Source: Pseudomonadota bacterium
Lineage (GTDB): Bacteria > Pseudomonadota > Alphaproteobacteria > Sphingomonadales > Sphingomonadaceae
DNA: 64,000 bases
Assembly: GCA_018240865.1 (NCBI GenBank)
Contig: JAFEEY010000031.1
Location: 62,001 to 126,000, forward strand
Direction of reading: 5' to 3'
Shown in pieces: positions 42,542 through 51,718 of the stretch; position 1 is the first letter of the stretch; each line of letters starts with the position of its first letter. The position numbers were made by a program, and so were the translations under genes. A model generated the notes under the pieces. The model was not told where the DNA came from and made no database searches. It worked only from the letters and a program-made list of their open reading frames with translations.

Positions 42542-43554
42542 GGCGCGGAAATCCCCGCACAGCAGATCGCCTTTTCGAAGAGCATGAACTGGGCGTTGTC
42601 TTTCCCCGGCGCATGTTTGCCTGAGGTCCAGAGCGCGCCGGGACGGCCGATGTTGACGCACTTGCCGCCCTTGACTGGTTCCATCAGCTGGAGCTTGTAT
42701 CGGCTCTTGGTCCAGATCGGCTGCGGCTTGAACGAGCAGCCGTCTTCGGAATGGATGGTGAGCGCACCGAGCCGCCCCATCATGAAGGTGCCGCGCGCAG
42801 CGAGTCCGGCCCAGGCTTCGACCCGGTCGCCCATGTGAATGTCGCCGGCGACCGGATAGGTCGATCCCCAGCTTCCCATGCACCAGAACAAGGGGTCGAT
42901 GGTCTTGCCCGCGGCGGCCGCAGCGCTGTCCGCCATGCAGGCGAGACCAGCGGCGGGATTGCCGAAGAGAATGCCCTCGGGCTGGATGATCGCCCCCAAA
43001 GTCCCTGACTGCCAGGTCGGCAGCACTTCGGTGATCATCGCGACGTCGAAGCCGTCATCATCGAGGCACGGCAGGTCGGTGAACATGTCGAGCATCTTCC
43101 AGACCGGCGCGACATAATAGTGCATCTGCGCGAACAGCTTGGTGGCGTTGGTGCCGTCGGAGATCGACGACTGGCTGCCCTGCAGCTTGCCGCCGGTCGG
43201 CATGAGATCGACGCCGAGCGCCATCATGCAGCCTGGCTCGGTCACGACGTCGACCATCCGGTTCGGACTCCAGAACGATACTTTCACCCCAAACCAGAAG
43301 GTCGCACCCTTGCGGCAGGCGCATAGCGGTTTAGAGGCCGACTGCGCGTCGAGCGCCTTGTCGAGTTTGTCATATGAACCGATGCGGACGCCGCCGATGG
43401 TGATCGGGAAGATGCAATTCCAGCGCACCTTGGTGATCGGATTGAACACGGTGTCCGCAGGGCATTTGGAAGCATGTGCAGGCGTCGCGGGCGCGATGAA
43501 CGACAGCAAGGCCGCGGCGGCGCCGGCCCGCAGGATGGAGGCCAGCCGGGTCAT
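42538..43554 (-). CDS. traU: TraU-like conjugation protein
   Basis: ATG 43554 overlaps the traW stop. A signal peptide (AAAALLSFIAPATPAHAS) leads to the TraU core with conserved Cys and aromatic patterns: KCPADTVFNPITKVRWNCIF, CACRKGATFWFGVKVSFWSP, and FWCMGSWGSTYPVAGDIH. The C-terminus MLFEKAICC is also typical. TraU is a periplasmic protein needed for DNA transfer more than for pilus formation. Length (338 aa) matches the F protein. Confidence 0.93.
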   Translation of the reverse strand: MTRLASILRAGAAAALLSFIAPATPAHASKCPADTVFNPITKVRWNCIFPITIGGVRIGSYDKLDKALDAQSASKPLCACRKGATFWFGVKVSFWSPNRMVDVVTEPGCMMALGVDLMPTGGKLQGSQSSISDGTNATKLFAQMHYYVAPVWKMLDMFTDLPCLDDDGFDVAMITEVLPTWQSGTLGAIIQPEGILFGNPAAGLACMADSAAAAAGKTIDPLFWCMGSWGSTYPVAGDIHMGDRVEAWAGLAARGTFMMGRLGALTIHSEDGCSFKPQPIWTKSRYKLQLMEPVKGGKCVNIGRPGALWTSGKHAPGKDNAQFMLFEKAICCAGISAP

Positions 43555-44210
43555 TGGCCGCGCCCCATTCTGGCCGACAAGCTGACTTCGGTGAGTTCGA
43601 GCTTCTGCCCGACCTGGCGGACGATGACCGGCGCGACGGTAAGGCCGAGCCGTTCCTTCACCCGCTCCTCGAGCATGAACAATGCGCGGCCGTGCCGTTC
43701 GCCGAGCGATAGCGCATCGTCTCCTGGACCGCTGCCGCCCGTCAGGATGATCCAGTCGGTGAGCGCCGCCGTCTTCAAGGCCCAACCGAGATCGCGTGGA
43801 TGCACGACCACCAGCTTCTGCGGCAGCGATACATAGGTCAGCGGGTTGAAGGTGAATCCCTTGGGATAGAGCAGCTTGCCGTCCGGAAGGCGGATCTCGG
43901 TGTCGAGCGTGTAGAAAGGCACGACATGACGGACGCGATCCTCATGCGTAGCGCCGAGGGTCGCGCCCTTGAGCGCGCTCCAACCCGAACGCGGCCCGAA
44001 TTTCTCGCTCATGTTCGGCGGCTGTCGCGCCGCGCGTGCCTCGATCTCGGACATGGCGTCGGGTTCTGCGATCGGCCAAGTGCGCCCGATAGTCGAGGAA
44101 TCGGCGCGGGCGGTGGTTGCGATCAGCACCGATCCGGCGACGAACCCTGCGATGGTCGCGGACTGGCAGGCGATGGCCGGCCAACCTCTACAGTTTCGCT
44201 TATCGGCCAC
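43551..44210 (-). CDS. traW: TraW-like pilus assembly protein
   Basis: A GTG at 44210 gives the best signal peptide (SATIAGFVAGSVLIATTARA, cut before DSS). The mature start IGRTWPIAEPDAMSEIEARA is the TraW signature, followed by RVRHVVPFYTLDTEIRLPDG and QKLVVVHPRDLGWALKTA. TraW acts in the periplasm with TrbC and TraU. Its 5' end overlaps the upstream small membrane-protein gene by 11 bp; its stop overlaps traU. Confidence 0.88.
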   Translation of the reverse strand: MADKRNCRGWPAIACQSATIAGFVAGSVLIATTARADSSTIGRTWPIAEPDAMSEIEARAARQPPNMSEKFGPRSGWSALKGATLGATHEDRVRHVVPFYTLDTEIRLPDGKLLYPKGFTFNPLTYVSLPQKLVVVHPRDLGWALKTAALTDWIILTGGSGPGDDALSLGERHGRALFMLEERVKERLGLTVAPVIVRQVGQKLELTEVSLSARMGRGQ

Positions 44211-44436
44211 GGCGACGCTCCCTCCATGGAACGGGTGGCGTGGAGCTTTCGCCGCGGACCGCGCAGACGAGCGCCGGGAGGCCAAGCAAAAGGGTCAGCC
44301 AGATAAGCGCCTGGTTGCCGCCGAGGTCCGGGGCCGACCACAGCACCAGCCCTGACTGCACGATCAGCAGCAGATGCGTGCCGACCAGCAGACGGATCGA
44401 CGACGGACAGGGCGAGGCGGAGAAGATGCCGTTCAT
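44200..44436 (-). CDS. Small membrane protein in the trbI position
   Basis: The ATG at 44436 overlaps the upstream stop (ATGA), giving 78 aa; ATG 44442 is also in frame. It has two hydrophobic segments (LLVGTHLLLIVQSGLVLW, and ALIWLTLLLGLPALVCAV) and a basic tail. F-type operons carry trbI between traC and traW, but this protein does not look like TrbI. The overlap on both sides supports a real gene. Confidence 0.6.
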   Translation of the reverse strand: MNGIFSASPCPSSIRLLVGTHLLLIVQSGLVLWSAPDLGGNQALIWLTLLLGLPALVCAVRGESSTPPVPWRERRRGR

Positions 44437-44852
44437 CGCCATCTCCGTGCTCGCCGTTCGGCCACCCAGTGCGGGAATTGATCGACGATGCGCGCGATGA
44501 CGAGCGCCAGCGGGGCGCCGGCAAGTCCGGCGCATGCGATCAGGCCGGCTATAAGCGGTGCGGGCACCACTTTGTCGATCTCGCACCAGGCGAAGCCCAC
44601 ATAGGCCAAGGCGGGAATTACCGGCCCGATGAATACAAGAAGGCGCCAGCGCCGCCGCCAGCGCGCGCGTACACGGCCCAGCGTTGTGAGATACCCATCA
44701 CGGACAGAGGCGAGCAAGACGATCCGATCGCCCAATTCCGACTGGCAACGCTCCATATAGGCGTCGAGCGTCTCATCGGGCTTGCGCTCGACAATGGCCA
44801 GGCTTTCGCCGCTACCGGGGTACATGAAGTCGTGGAGCGTCTTTTCCATCAT
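44433..44852 (-). CDS. Small two-helix membrane protein of the transfer operon
   Basis: The ATG at 44852 overlaps the preceding stop and follows GGAGGACAAG. The 139-aa protein has a soluble acidic N-terminus (ESLAIVERKPDETLDAYMER) and a basic stretch (RVRARWRRRWR). Two membrane helices follow (LLVFIGPVIPALAYVGFAW, and LIAGLIACAGLAGAPLALVI). I recognise no family. Confidence 0.62.
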   Translation of the reverse strand: MMEKTLHDFMYPGSGESLAIVERKPDETLDAYMERCQSELGDRIVLLASVRDGYLTTLGRVRARWRRRWRLLVFIGPVIPALAYVGFAWCEIDKVVPAPLIAGLIACAGLAGAPLALVIARIVDQFPHWVAERRARRWR

Positions 44853-45175
44853 CTTGTCCTCCGGAGGCGAGCAAGCAGGCGGCCCGCGGCACCGGTCAGG
44901 CCGATCAGAACCAGTCCCGTGAGGAAGCAGCCGGCTCCCACGATCGCCGCGCTTCGCAGGACGAGGGCGGTCGGCTGGCCGAGAACCGCGCCGGCGGTGA
45001 GCACCAGCGACGCGATCATCACCGATTCGATGATGACGAGGCGAAATCGCCAGCGCAGCGCGTCCGCTTCGGCGCGCGCTGCCACCCGCGCCTCGATCAT
45101 CCGTTCCAGATCGGCATCGGCATTTTTGATGAACCCCAGCGGCAGCTGGTCGCGGGATACGCGACGGCGGCTCAT
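44849..45175 (-). CDS. Small membrane protein downstream of traC
   Basis: The 108-aa protein starts at an ATG overlapping the traC stop (45172-45175). It has a charged N-terminal helix (NADADLERMIEARVAARAEA) and two membrane helices (LVIIESVMIASLVLTAGAVL, and SAAIVGAGCFLTGLVLIGLT), ending in Arg. With the next two genes it forms a set of three small membrane proteins between traC and traW. Function unknown. Confidence 0.62.
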   Translation of the reverse strand: MSRRRVSRDQLPLGFIKNADADLERMIEARVAARAEADALRWRFRLVIIESVMIASLVLTAGAVLGQPTALVLRSAAIVGAGCFLTGLVLIGLTGAAGRLLARLRRTR

Positions 45176-47694
45176 GACCGCGCACTCCGCCTGGATGTGA
45201 CGGGACTATCCGCTGGCTCGGCGTTGCCGCGTATCTCGGCGGGATCGACGCCCGCGAGATCGCACACGGCTTCGAGCGGCGAACGGCCCGAGCGCACCAG
45301 CGCTTCGAAGGCCGCGACGTCCTCGGGCGCCGACGTGTTGATCCAGTAGCTGAACGGATCGACGACGAGCCGGGCGATCCCGAGTCCGAGCGGGCTGTCG
45401 ATGAAGACCTCGCTATAGTTCGGCTTGTTGTTGCGGACCGATTTCAGGAGGTCGAGGACGAACCCGGAATAATCGAGGATCTTGTTCTCGACCGCCTTGT
45501 CGTACGTCGATCCCTGCAAGAGGAAGCGCGTGGCGGCATTTTCGAGGATCACCTGGCCAGTACCGCCGAACAACAGCAGGTCGTTCATGCTCTGGAGAAT
45601 GATGCCAAAGCTGCCGCGATATTTGCGCGCGCGGCGATAGCCCTGGCTGATCGCTTCGGCGAGGCGCGACAAATCCTGGCCCTCGTGGCGGGTCATGAAC
45701 TGCGCAGCCTCGTCGCAAAGCACGAACCGGGGGCGATCGCGGGCCGACAAATAGAGTTCCTGCGTCACCGCGTTGATCACGACCATGATCACGACATTGA
45801 ACAGGTCGGGCATGGCCTTCAGGCGCTCGAGTTCCAGCACCACGAATTCGTCGTTCGAAATATCGAAGGTGCTGGGTCCGTTGAAATAATGCCCGTAGGC
45901 ACCGTCCGACCCGAAATCGCGGAGGTTGAACGCCAGTTCACGAGCGACGGGAATGAGGTGCTCCACCCGGTCCAGATCGGATACGGTATTGGCGGGATAG
46001 ACGCCCAGCCATTCGCGCACCGCGTCGATCCCCGCTTCAGCGCGGCCGCTCTCGATCGCCCATTGCACGGCGGACTTGAGCAGATTCCATTCCGAAGTGC
46101 TGACCGGTTTGCGGGTCGCCGCGTTCGCCATCTCGGCAACGATCGACACCGCCATGGTGATCGCGGACTCGCGATCGTCGCCATCGACGGCGAGGCCCAG
46201 GTCGAAGGGATTGAGGACGAGATGCTCTTCGCCGAGATCGATGTAACGACCAGAACAAAGCGAGCAGAGTTTGCGATAGCTCCCGCCAATATCGATGATG
46301 CGGATCAGTGCGTTCTGCGCGAAATATTGCTGGCAGAGGTTGTTGAGCAGGAAGCTCTTTCCCGCGCCACTCTCGGCCGATACGATGAAGTTATAATTGT
46401 TGATGCGCGGATCGAAGAGATCGAGCGTGATGAGCTGCCCTTTGCGGCCCGTATAGAGCAGGGCAGGGCGCCCGCCGCCCCGGAAATCGGTTTGGATCGG
46501 CGACATCAGCACCGCGGCGCGGACCGGCACGCGAAAATCGCGCTGGAGCATGCGGATCGTCCGGCGCTCGGGATAGAGACCGAAGGGCATGCTGGCCGCG
46601 AGCAGGACGGGCAAGAGGTAGCTTTCCTCCTGGACCATCCAGGGCAGTGGCTCCGATTCCCAGAGACGCTTGGCGCGCGCCGCCATCTCGCGCGCCTGGT
46701 GACGGTCGCGCCCGAACACCCAGAGGGTCGGGATCACCGAGACGAACCGGCTGTTGCCGACCTCGTCCAATATCCAGGAAATCTCCTCGATCTGCTTGCC
46801 GACCTCGACCGCGAAGCTGCCCGCCGCTTTTTGCGCCGACAGGATCTGCGCGCGCTTGTGGATTTCGAACTGCGAATGGTCGAACAGCACGTTCAAGGTG
46901 AACAGGAACGGCCCGCCGATCTGGTCGCTGTCCTCGGCGCTGCCGCGCATGCCGCCGGTCAGGCGATTGGCGCGCTCGGCGGTGATTCGGCGCGGCGGCG
47001 ACTTGGGCGTCAGGCAGCGCGCCACCTGATCGCCGAGGAACACCTCCGGCCCATCGAAGCGCAACGCCGGTCCCGCGTCGATGATCTGCCGCCGCAGCAG
47101 CACATCGGCGGTTTGGGAGAAGACGCCCGGTGCGGAGGCATGGACGCCGTTGAAGATACGCCGATAGAAGGCGACGATCTCGCTCGCCGCCATCGGACGG
47201 ATGCCGAGCTTGGAGAGTTGTTCCTCGATCTGGCGACGAAGATCGCTATCCATCGGCGCCCGGGTCTTGACCGAGAGAAAGGTGCGAAAGTCGCGGATCG
47301 GGATGCCATGCAGCGCTTTCAAACCCGAGGAGCCGCCCCGAAGATAGTCGAAGGTCCGCCGCGCAGACGCCTGGATCAGTGGATCGGGCCGCGTTTTCAA
47401 GTCGAGGAAGGCATCGAGCGCGTCTTCGACCAGCGGGTCCGCGAAGCTCTGAAGCTGAAGGATCGTCCCTTCCGGGAAATTGACGTTGAGCAGGCCGAGC
47501 AGCGCCTCATGGACGTGGGCGAACATATAGGCCGCGGGGATCAACTCCCACGCATAGCCCCAACCGTCATCGATGGTGAGGAAGGCTTGTTCCTCCTCAA
47601 CCCAGGCGGCGAGCGGCAGGAAATCGGAATAGCTGTCGCGCTCCACGCTGCGGCGCAGCCGCGAGAGCGTCATTCCCGATTGATAGGCGGTCAT
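45172..47694 (-). CDS. traC: TraC/VirB4-family type IV secretion ATPase
   Basis: The 840-aa protein has the TraC N-terminal domain (YSDFLPLAAWVEEEQAFLTI, then DDGWGYAWELIP) and a C-terminal P-loop ATPase. Walker A is VSAESGAGKSFLLN, the Walker B-like strand is RFVLCDEAAQFM, and the later motif is GYRRARKYRGSFGII. VirB4/TraC proteins are cytoplasmic or peripheral inner-membrane ATPases that drive pilus assembly and transfer. Start overlaps traV and stop overlaps the next small gene, each by ATGA. Length agrees with F TraC (about 875 aa). Confidence 0.94.
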   Translation of the reverse strand: MTAYQSGMTLSRLRRSVERDSYSDFLPLAAWVEEEQAFLTIDDGWGYAWELIPAAYMFAHVHEALLGLLNVNFPEGTILQLQSFADPLVEDALDAFLDLKTRPDPLIQASARRTFDYLRGGSSGLKALHGIPIRDFRTFLSVKTRAPMDSDLRRQIEEQLSKLGIRPMAASEIVAFYRRIFNGVHASAPGVFSQTADVLLRRQIIDAGPALRFDGPEVFLGDQVARCLTPKSPPRRITAERANRLTGGMRGSAEDSDQIGGPFLFTLNVLFDHSQFEIHKRAQILSAQKAAGSFAVEVGKQIEEISWILDEVGNSRFVSVIPTLWVFGRDRHQAREMAARAKRLWESEPLPWMVQEESYLLPVLLAASMPFGLYPERRTIRMLQRDFRVPVRAAVLMSPIQTDFRGGGRPALLYTGRKGQLITLDLFDPRINNYNFIVSAESGAGKSFLLNNLCQQYFAQNALIRIIDIGGSYRKLCSLCSGRYIDLGEEHLVLNPFDLGLAVDGDDRESAITMAVSIVAEMANAATRKPVSTSEWNLLKSAVQWAIESGRAEAGIDAVREWLGVYPANTVSDLDRVEHLIPVARELAFNLRDFGSDGAYGHYFNGPSTFDISNDEFVVLELERLKAMPDLFNVVIMVVINAVTQELYLSARDRPRFVLCDEAAQFMTRHEGQDLSRLAEAISQGYRRARKYRGSFGIILQSMNDLLLFGGTGQVILENAATRFLLQGSTYDKAVENKILDYSGFVLDLLKSVRNNKPNYSEVFIDSPLGLGIARLVVDPFSYWINTSAPEDVAAFEALVRSGRSPLEAVCDLAGVDPAEIRGNAEPADSPVTSRRSARS

Positions 47695-48266
47695 GGCCGG
47701 GGCTCCGCATCATCGGCGCGATCCTTGACCTGTTCGAGTACGTTCGCGCGGGCTGCCGGCGACACGGGCGCGACCAGATAATCGCCCACCACCCATTGCG
47801 GACGCTCGACCAGCGAATAGACGTAGCGGGGCATATAGAGCCGGTCGGGCCGCTGCCGATCGGCATAAGGCAGAATCAGCGTGCGCACCGTGCGCGGGGG
47901 TTTCAGCATCGGGGTGACCGGCTGCTCGATCAGGCCTTGCATTTCGCGATAGACGCTATCGCGATAGCCTTCGAACGCGCCCGATGCAGCCTTGCCGGAG
48001 CCGCGCGCGGGCTTGCCGTCCTTCAGGAGCTTCTTGTCCCTGGTGACCGCAGGATCGGACTTCGACGCCACGCCCGCCACCGCGTCGGCATAAGCCTTGT
48101 CGGGGTGGATGCACTGGCCATGATCGTCATTTTTGCAGGAGAATTTCTCTGAATATGGCGACATCACCGATCCAAGCGTTGCGCAGCCGGCGAGAGCGCC
48201 GAGCGTGGGTAGAGCAAGGATCAGCGTGGCAGTCCGGATTGCGCGGACTCGGCGACGGTAGAACAT
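47691..48266 (-). CDS. traV: TraV-like outer membrane lipoprotein
   Basis: I favour ATG 48266 because AGGGGAG lies just upstream and it leaves a standard lipoprotein signal (ILALPTLGALAGCATL). An in-frame ATG at 48302 overlaps the traB stop. After the lipobox Cys comes GSVMSPYSEKFSCKNDDHGQ, matching the TraV pattern, and later LYMPRYVYSLVERPQWVVGD. TraV forms the outer-membrane ring of the F-type core complex with TraK and TraB (VirB7-like). Confidence 0.9.
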   Translation of the reverse strand: MFYRRRVRAIRTATLILALPTLGALAGCATLGSVMSPYSEKFSCKNDDHGQCIHPDKAYADAVAGVASKSDPAVTRDKKLLKDGKPARGSGKAASGAFEGYRDSVYREMQGLIEQPVTPMLKPPRTVRTLILPYADRQRPDRLYMPRYVYSLVERPQWVVGDYLVAPVSPAARANVLEQVKDRADDAEPRP

Positions 48267-48301
48267 GGGACAAACTCCCCTGGTGATTGCTGGCGGGCAC
48301 A

Positions 48302-49606
48302 TCAGAATTTGCTCCCCGCGGTCGGCTTGATTTCGAGGCTCACGCCTTCCTGGATGACGACGACGACATCCTTGGCCGCGCCGACCTCGACGATGGGACC
48401 GGCCTGGCGGGCGAGATCGAGATAGAAATCGGTGAGCTTTTCGGACGAACGTGAGAGCCCGCCCGCGATCCCGGCCTTGGCTGTGTCACCGGCGTCGAGC
48501 GTGCGGACCGATCCCAGGGCGGAGGTCGAGACGTCGCCCACGGTATTCTCGACCGTGTCGGCAATTCCCGTGATGGTCCCGGCGATGAAGGCGCGGGCCA
48601 GCGCGGCGCCGGCGCGCGTCACGACCTTGCCGGAGAGACCCTTCTTGCCATCTGTGTCGACGAAGAAGCCCTTGATCGGCTGATCGACCACCGAGCGTTC
48701 GTCGAAGTCCACGCAGGAGAGCGAGACGAGCTGGACCTCGACCCGTTCCTTGGCGAGCGATCCGGTCGCGTTGCCGATGACAAAGCAGCCCGCGAGGTTC
48801 GCTTTCACGTCATTGGGAAGCACGGCAGGCGCCTGGACACGTGCGATCAGCGGCTCGGGATTGTTGGTCGCGTCCCGGCTCGCCAGCGCGTCGATCCCGG
48901 TCAGCAGCCGCGCCTTCATGAAACCAGGCGGCAAATAGATCGTCCGGGTCTTTTTTTTAGCGCCCGCTGCCGCCTCGGTGGCCGCGACCGGACTGGTCGC
49001 GGCGCCGATCGCGCCCACCGTCTTCTCGACGGGCGGAGCGGGGGGAGCCGGCGGCGCAGACGGTGCGGCGGGAGGCGCCGGTGGAGCGGAAACTGACGGA
49101 TCGATATCGCCGGTCGTGGGCGGTTCAGGGAATTCGGGAACCGAGCCGGGCATCGCCGGCGGCAAATCGCCGCCGATCTCGCCCGCGGCACCGGAGCCGG
49201 GCACGATCTTGCCTTCCTCGATCGCGGTGACGCGTTCGCCGAGCAGCGTCTGCCCGTCGAGGATTTTCTTCAGGTCCCCGCGCAGCTTGATCTCGAGGCT
49301 GTCGCCGCGAAGCCCGGCGCCCATGTCGAGATGCGAGCTGGGCGGCACGACGGCTTCCTCCGCCTTGTCGCTACTCGCCGAGTAGAGACCGAACCCCAGC
49401 GCGCCGATCGCGCCGGCAACGCCGAGTCGCTTCAGGCGCAGCTGCTGACGCGCGCTCAACGCCTGCCATCGTGCCTTGAGGTCGAGCAGCGCGGCGCCGC
49501 GCGAGGCCAGGTCGGGGCCGACGCGCTCTTCCTGAAAGCCGTCGAGATCGAGTTCGCCGTCACGGGCTTGAGGCGTACGATCGCCGCGATTGCCGCTCGC
49601 CGTCAT
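48302..49606 (-). CDS. traB: TraB-like core complex protein (VirB10 family)
   Basis: The 434-aa protein has a short cytosolic N-terminus and one membrane helix (RLGVAGAIGALGFGLYSAS). A Pro/Ala-rich periplasmic linker contains PPAPPAAPSAPPAPPAPPVE. The C-terminal VirB10/TrbI-like domain has IYLPPGFMKARLLTGIDALA and LAGCFVIGNATGSLAKERVE. It spans both membranes and links TraC energy to the TraK/TraV ring. A run of eight A residues (complement of 48951-48958) lies in frame before IYLPPG and could be error-prone. It overlaps traK by ATGA. Confidence 0.93.
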   Translation of the reverse strand: MTASGNRGDRTPQARDGELDLDGFQEERVGPDLASRGAALLDLKARWQALSARQQLRLKRLGVAGAIGALGFGLYSASSDKAEEAVVPPSSHLDMGAGLRGDSLEIKLRGDLKKILDGQTLLGERVTAIEEGKIVPGSGAAGEIGGDLPPAMPGSVPEFPEPPTTGDIDPSVSAPPAPPAAPSAPPAPPAPPVEKTVGAIGAATSPVAATEAAAGAKKKTRTIYLPPGFMKARLLTGIDALASRDATNNPEPLIARVQAPAVLPNDVKANLAGCFVIGNATGSLAKERVEVQLVSLSCVDFDERSVVDQPIKGFFVDTDGKKGLSGKVVTRAGAALARAFIAGTITGIADTVENTVGDVSTSALGSVRTLDAGDTAKAGIAGGLSRSSEKLTDFYLDLARQAGPIVEVGAAKDVVVVIQEGVSLEIKPTAGSKF

Positions 49607-50385
49607 TGTCCGACTCCCCGACGCACGACGATCAGCCGCGCGGTCTCGCCCGCCGAGAGATTGCTGCGATCGAGCGTGATCGCGAAGATGTTCGCGCCGA
49701 GCGCGCTGTCGAGGAAGCTGCGCTCATCGAGCAGCGTGTCGCTGGGCACCGACACCAGATATTCCGAGGCCGAGAGGCCGGAGCCATCGATCTCGATCCG
49801 GCTGCGCTCCTCGATGCTGACCTCAGGAAGGAGCCCCAGCCGGAGAGAGCCTGAGCGCGGCGCGACGTTGGTGAAGCTTGCCGGTATCCGATCCTGGAGC
49901 ATCGATAGCGTGATCGAGACCGCGCGCTCTTCCTCGACCAGCGGGCCGAGCAGTTCCTCATTCGCCTTAGCGCGCTGGACGCTGCCGGACTGGAGCATAA
50001 CCGTCTGCGCCGGGATGTCCGACGGCTCGGCATAGAGCGCGTAAACCGCGCCATTGCAGGTGATGAAGAATTCGGACGGGACCGTCACATAGGTCCGCGT
50101 CATCGCGCCGGCATCATCGATCTCGCGGACGAGGAACTTGATCCACGCGTCAGATCCCGCCCGTTCCACGGCGATCGCCTTTTCGGCCGAAAACTTGACG
50201 TCTTCGATCTCGCCGCCCGCACAGATGACATGGTTGATGTCGCGGTTGGACAGGCGGATCGTGCTGGTCTGGTCGGGCATCGCGACGATCGTTTGCGCAG
50301 TGGTCGGAGCGGCCAGCGGCAGGGCGAGCAGCAGCAAGCTCGGGCCCCAGGCTTTAGCGAGGCTGGGCATCGAATTTTTCCTCAT
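49603..50385 (-). CDS. traK: TraK-like core complex protein (VirB9 family)
   Basis: The 260-aa protein has a signal peptide (SLLLLALPLAAPTTAQ); ATG 50370 is an alternative start that reduces the overlap with traE. The mature start IVAMPDQTSTIRLSNRDINH, followed by VICAGGEIEDV, is the TraK secretin-like pattern, and the end carries LSAGETARLIVVRRGV. TraK sits in the outer-membrane core ring with TraV and TraB. Position between traE and traB is as in F. Confidence 0.9.
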   Translation of the reverse strand: MRKNSMPSLAKAWGPSLLLLALPLAAPTTAQTIVAMPDQTSTIRLSNRDINHVICAGGEIEDVKFSAEKAIAVERAGSDAWIKFLVREIDDAGAMTRTYVTVPSEFFITCNGAVYALYAEPSDIPAQTVMLQSGSVQRAKANEELLGPLVEEERAVSITLSMLQDRIPASFTNVAPRSGSLRLGLLPEVSIEERSRIEIDGSGLSASEYLVSVPSDTLLDERSFLDSALGANIFAITLDRSNLSAGETARLIVVRRGVGQ

Positions 50386-50992
50386 AGAGGGCGGTCAGCC
50401 AGAAGCGGCCATTGTCGATCACGTAGCGAATCCGCAGATTGCCGCGGAATTTACGGATCACGCCGCCGATCACCCGGACCTTCTCGACCGGCACGAGAAT
50501 CTCGGTCTTCGTCCAGGTCACGGGCTGGTCGGGGCGGATATAGGTCGCGATCGAGAGTGTCGGGTTGTCGGCGAGTTCGTCGAGCAGGCGATTGAGGCTG
50601 TCTCTGACGCTGTTGTAGGTCGAGGGATGGACGACGCTCAGCAGCTCCTGGAACTGTCTGTCCGCCGAATAGGCCGAATAGGTGCCCGACAGCGACACCA
50701 CGTTGCGCGTGATGGTACGCAGATAGGCTTCGGACGGCTCACTGCCGGTCACATAGAGATCGCCGCCCGCACCGAACGGCACGACCACCGTGCGCGTGTT
50801 CTGGTTCGAGGTGTAGATCAGCGTGCCGAGCACTGCGGTGATCCCGAACAGGCCGGCCACCGAGAGCTTCAGCAGTCGGTTCTCTTCGAAGAGATTGCTC
50901 GAACCCTGAAGATAACGGTGCAGGCCGAAGCTCGCAGGCTTGCCGAGCAATGGATCGCGTGGGGGCGAATCGGGAGATTTGCGTCCGAACAT
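50354..50992 (-). CDS. traE: TraE-like inner membrane protein (VirB5/VirB8-like role)
   Basis: ATG 50992 gives 212 aa. A membrane helix (LLKLSVAGLFGITAVLGTLI) is followed by a periplasmic domain with VVVPFGAGGDLYVTGSEPSE and AYLRTITRNVVSLSGTYSAY, the TraE signature. TraE is an inner-membrane F-type pilus assembly factor with a VirB8-like fold. Its 3' end overlaps traK. Confidence 0.92.
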   Translation of the reverse strand: MFGRKSPDSPPRDPLLGKPASFGLHRYLQGSSNLFEENRLLKLSVAGLFGITAVLGTLIYTSNQNTRTVVVPFGAGGDLYVTGSEPSEAYLRTITRNVVSLSGTYSAYSADRQFQELLSVVHPSTYNSVRDSLNRLLDELADNPTLSIATYIRPDQPVTWTKTEILVPVEKVRVIGGVIRKFRGNLRIRYVIDNGRFWLTALYEEKFDAQPR

Positions 50993-51000
50993 CGCCGACC

Positions 51001-51267
51001 TCACTCGAAGAAGCGGGTCTGCGTCGGACCCGGATAGTTGCGAAAACCGACCAGGCCCCAGCGCCAGGCCATGTGCGGGATGAAACCGCGTGGTTTGGTG
51101 CGGAGCCAGGGAACGAAAAGGAGAAGGCCCAGGACGAGCCCCCAACCGAGCATCCCGCCGAGGACGACGGCGACGAAGATGACGGTGATCACCAGCACGA
51201 ATTCGTCCGAGCCAAACCACAGGATCTGGACCGGCTTGTGCAGATATTGGGGTAGCCGCTCGTCCAC
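51001..51267 (-). CDS. traL: TraL-like pilus assembly membrane protein
   Basis: The GTG at 51267 has a strong ribosome site (AAGGAGGAGAAGG) and starts at the usual TraL N-terminus DERLPQYLHKPVQILWFGSD. Two membrane segments follow (VLVITVIFVAVVLGGMLGWG, and LVLGLLLFVPWL), then GFIPHMAWRWG. TraL is the F-type VirB3-like inner-membrane protein. It ends 8 bp before traE. A longer frame upstream is unsupported. Confidence 0.92.
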   Translation of the reverse strand: MDERLPQYLHKPVQILWFGSDEFVLVITVIFVAVVLGGMLGWGLVLGLLLFVPWLRTKPRGFIPHMAWRWGLVGFRNYPGPTQTRFFE

Positions 51268-51400
51268 GAGCCTTCTCCTCCTTGCGTCATGACCTCCCTC
51301 CCGAAGCTGGTTGAACTTCGTGGGCTGTCTCGCCATCGCGCCTGCGCGCACTGGCCCCTTGAGGTCCGCGATCCGCTTGAGCGGACCACGGGCCGAACCG

Positions 51401-51718
51401 TCAGATCACCATTCCGAAAGTCTGGAGGATCGAGTCCGCCTTGATCAGACAGACCGCCGCGACGATGGTCGGGATGCCGATCATGATATTGGAGAACAGC
51501 CTGCTCACGCCGAACAGGAAGGCCGCGACGCCGCCCACGAAGCCCAGCGGGCCTTTGACGCCCTTGTTTACGACGATATCGTAGATGTCGTAGCCAAGGT
51601 CGCCTGCCGCCGGTGCAGAAAAGGCGTGAGCCCCTCCGGCGCCAAGCAGCACGAGCAGGGTCACGGGGATGCCGACATTGGCGAGCGAGAGGGTCTGTCT
51701 GCCGATGGTTTTCAACAT
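51401..51718 (-). CDS. traA: TraA-like F-type pilin precursor
   Basis: The ATG at 51718 follows CAGGAGCAAGTGC. The 105-aa precursor has a long leader (IPVTLLVLLGAGGAHA) cut before FSAPAAGDLGYD. The mature ~72 residues contain two hydrophobic helices (GPLGFVGGVAAFLFGVSRLF, and NIMIGIPTIVAAVCLI), as in F pilin. It is the first structural gene of the transfer operon, with 133 bp to traL and 157 bp to the DsbC-like gene, so a separate promoter or mRNA processing is plausible. Confidence 0.85.
   Translation of the reverse strand: MLKTIGRQTLSLANVGIPVTLLVLLGAGGAHAFSAPAAGDLGYDIYDIVVNKGVKGPLGFVGGVAAFLFGVSRLFSNIMIGIPTIVAAVCLIKADSILQTFGMVI

Noticed and set aside
45685-47781. 698-codon plus-strand frame opposite traC
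   Set aside because: The traC ATPase motifs are on the minus strand, and this frame has an Arg/His/Asp-rich antisense composition.
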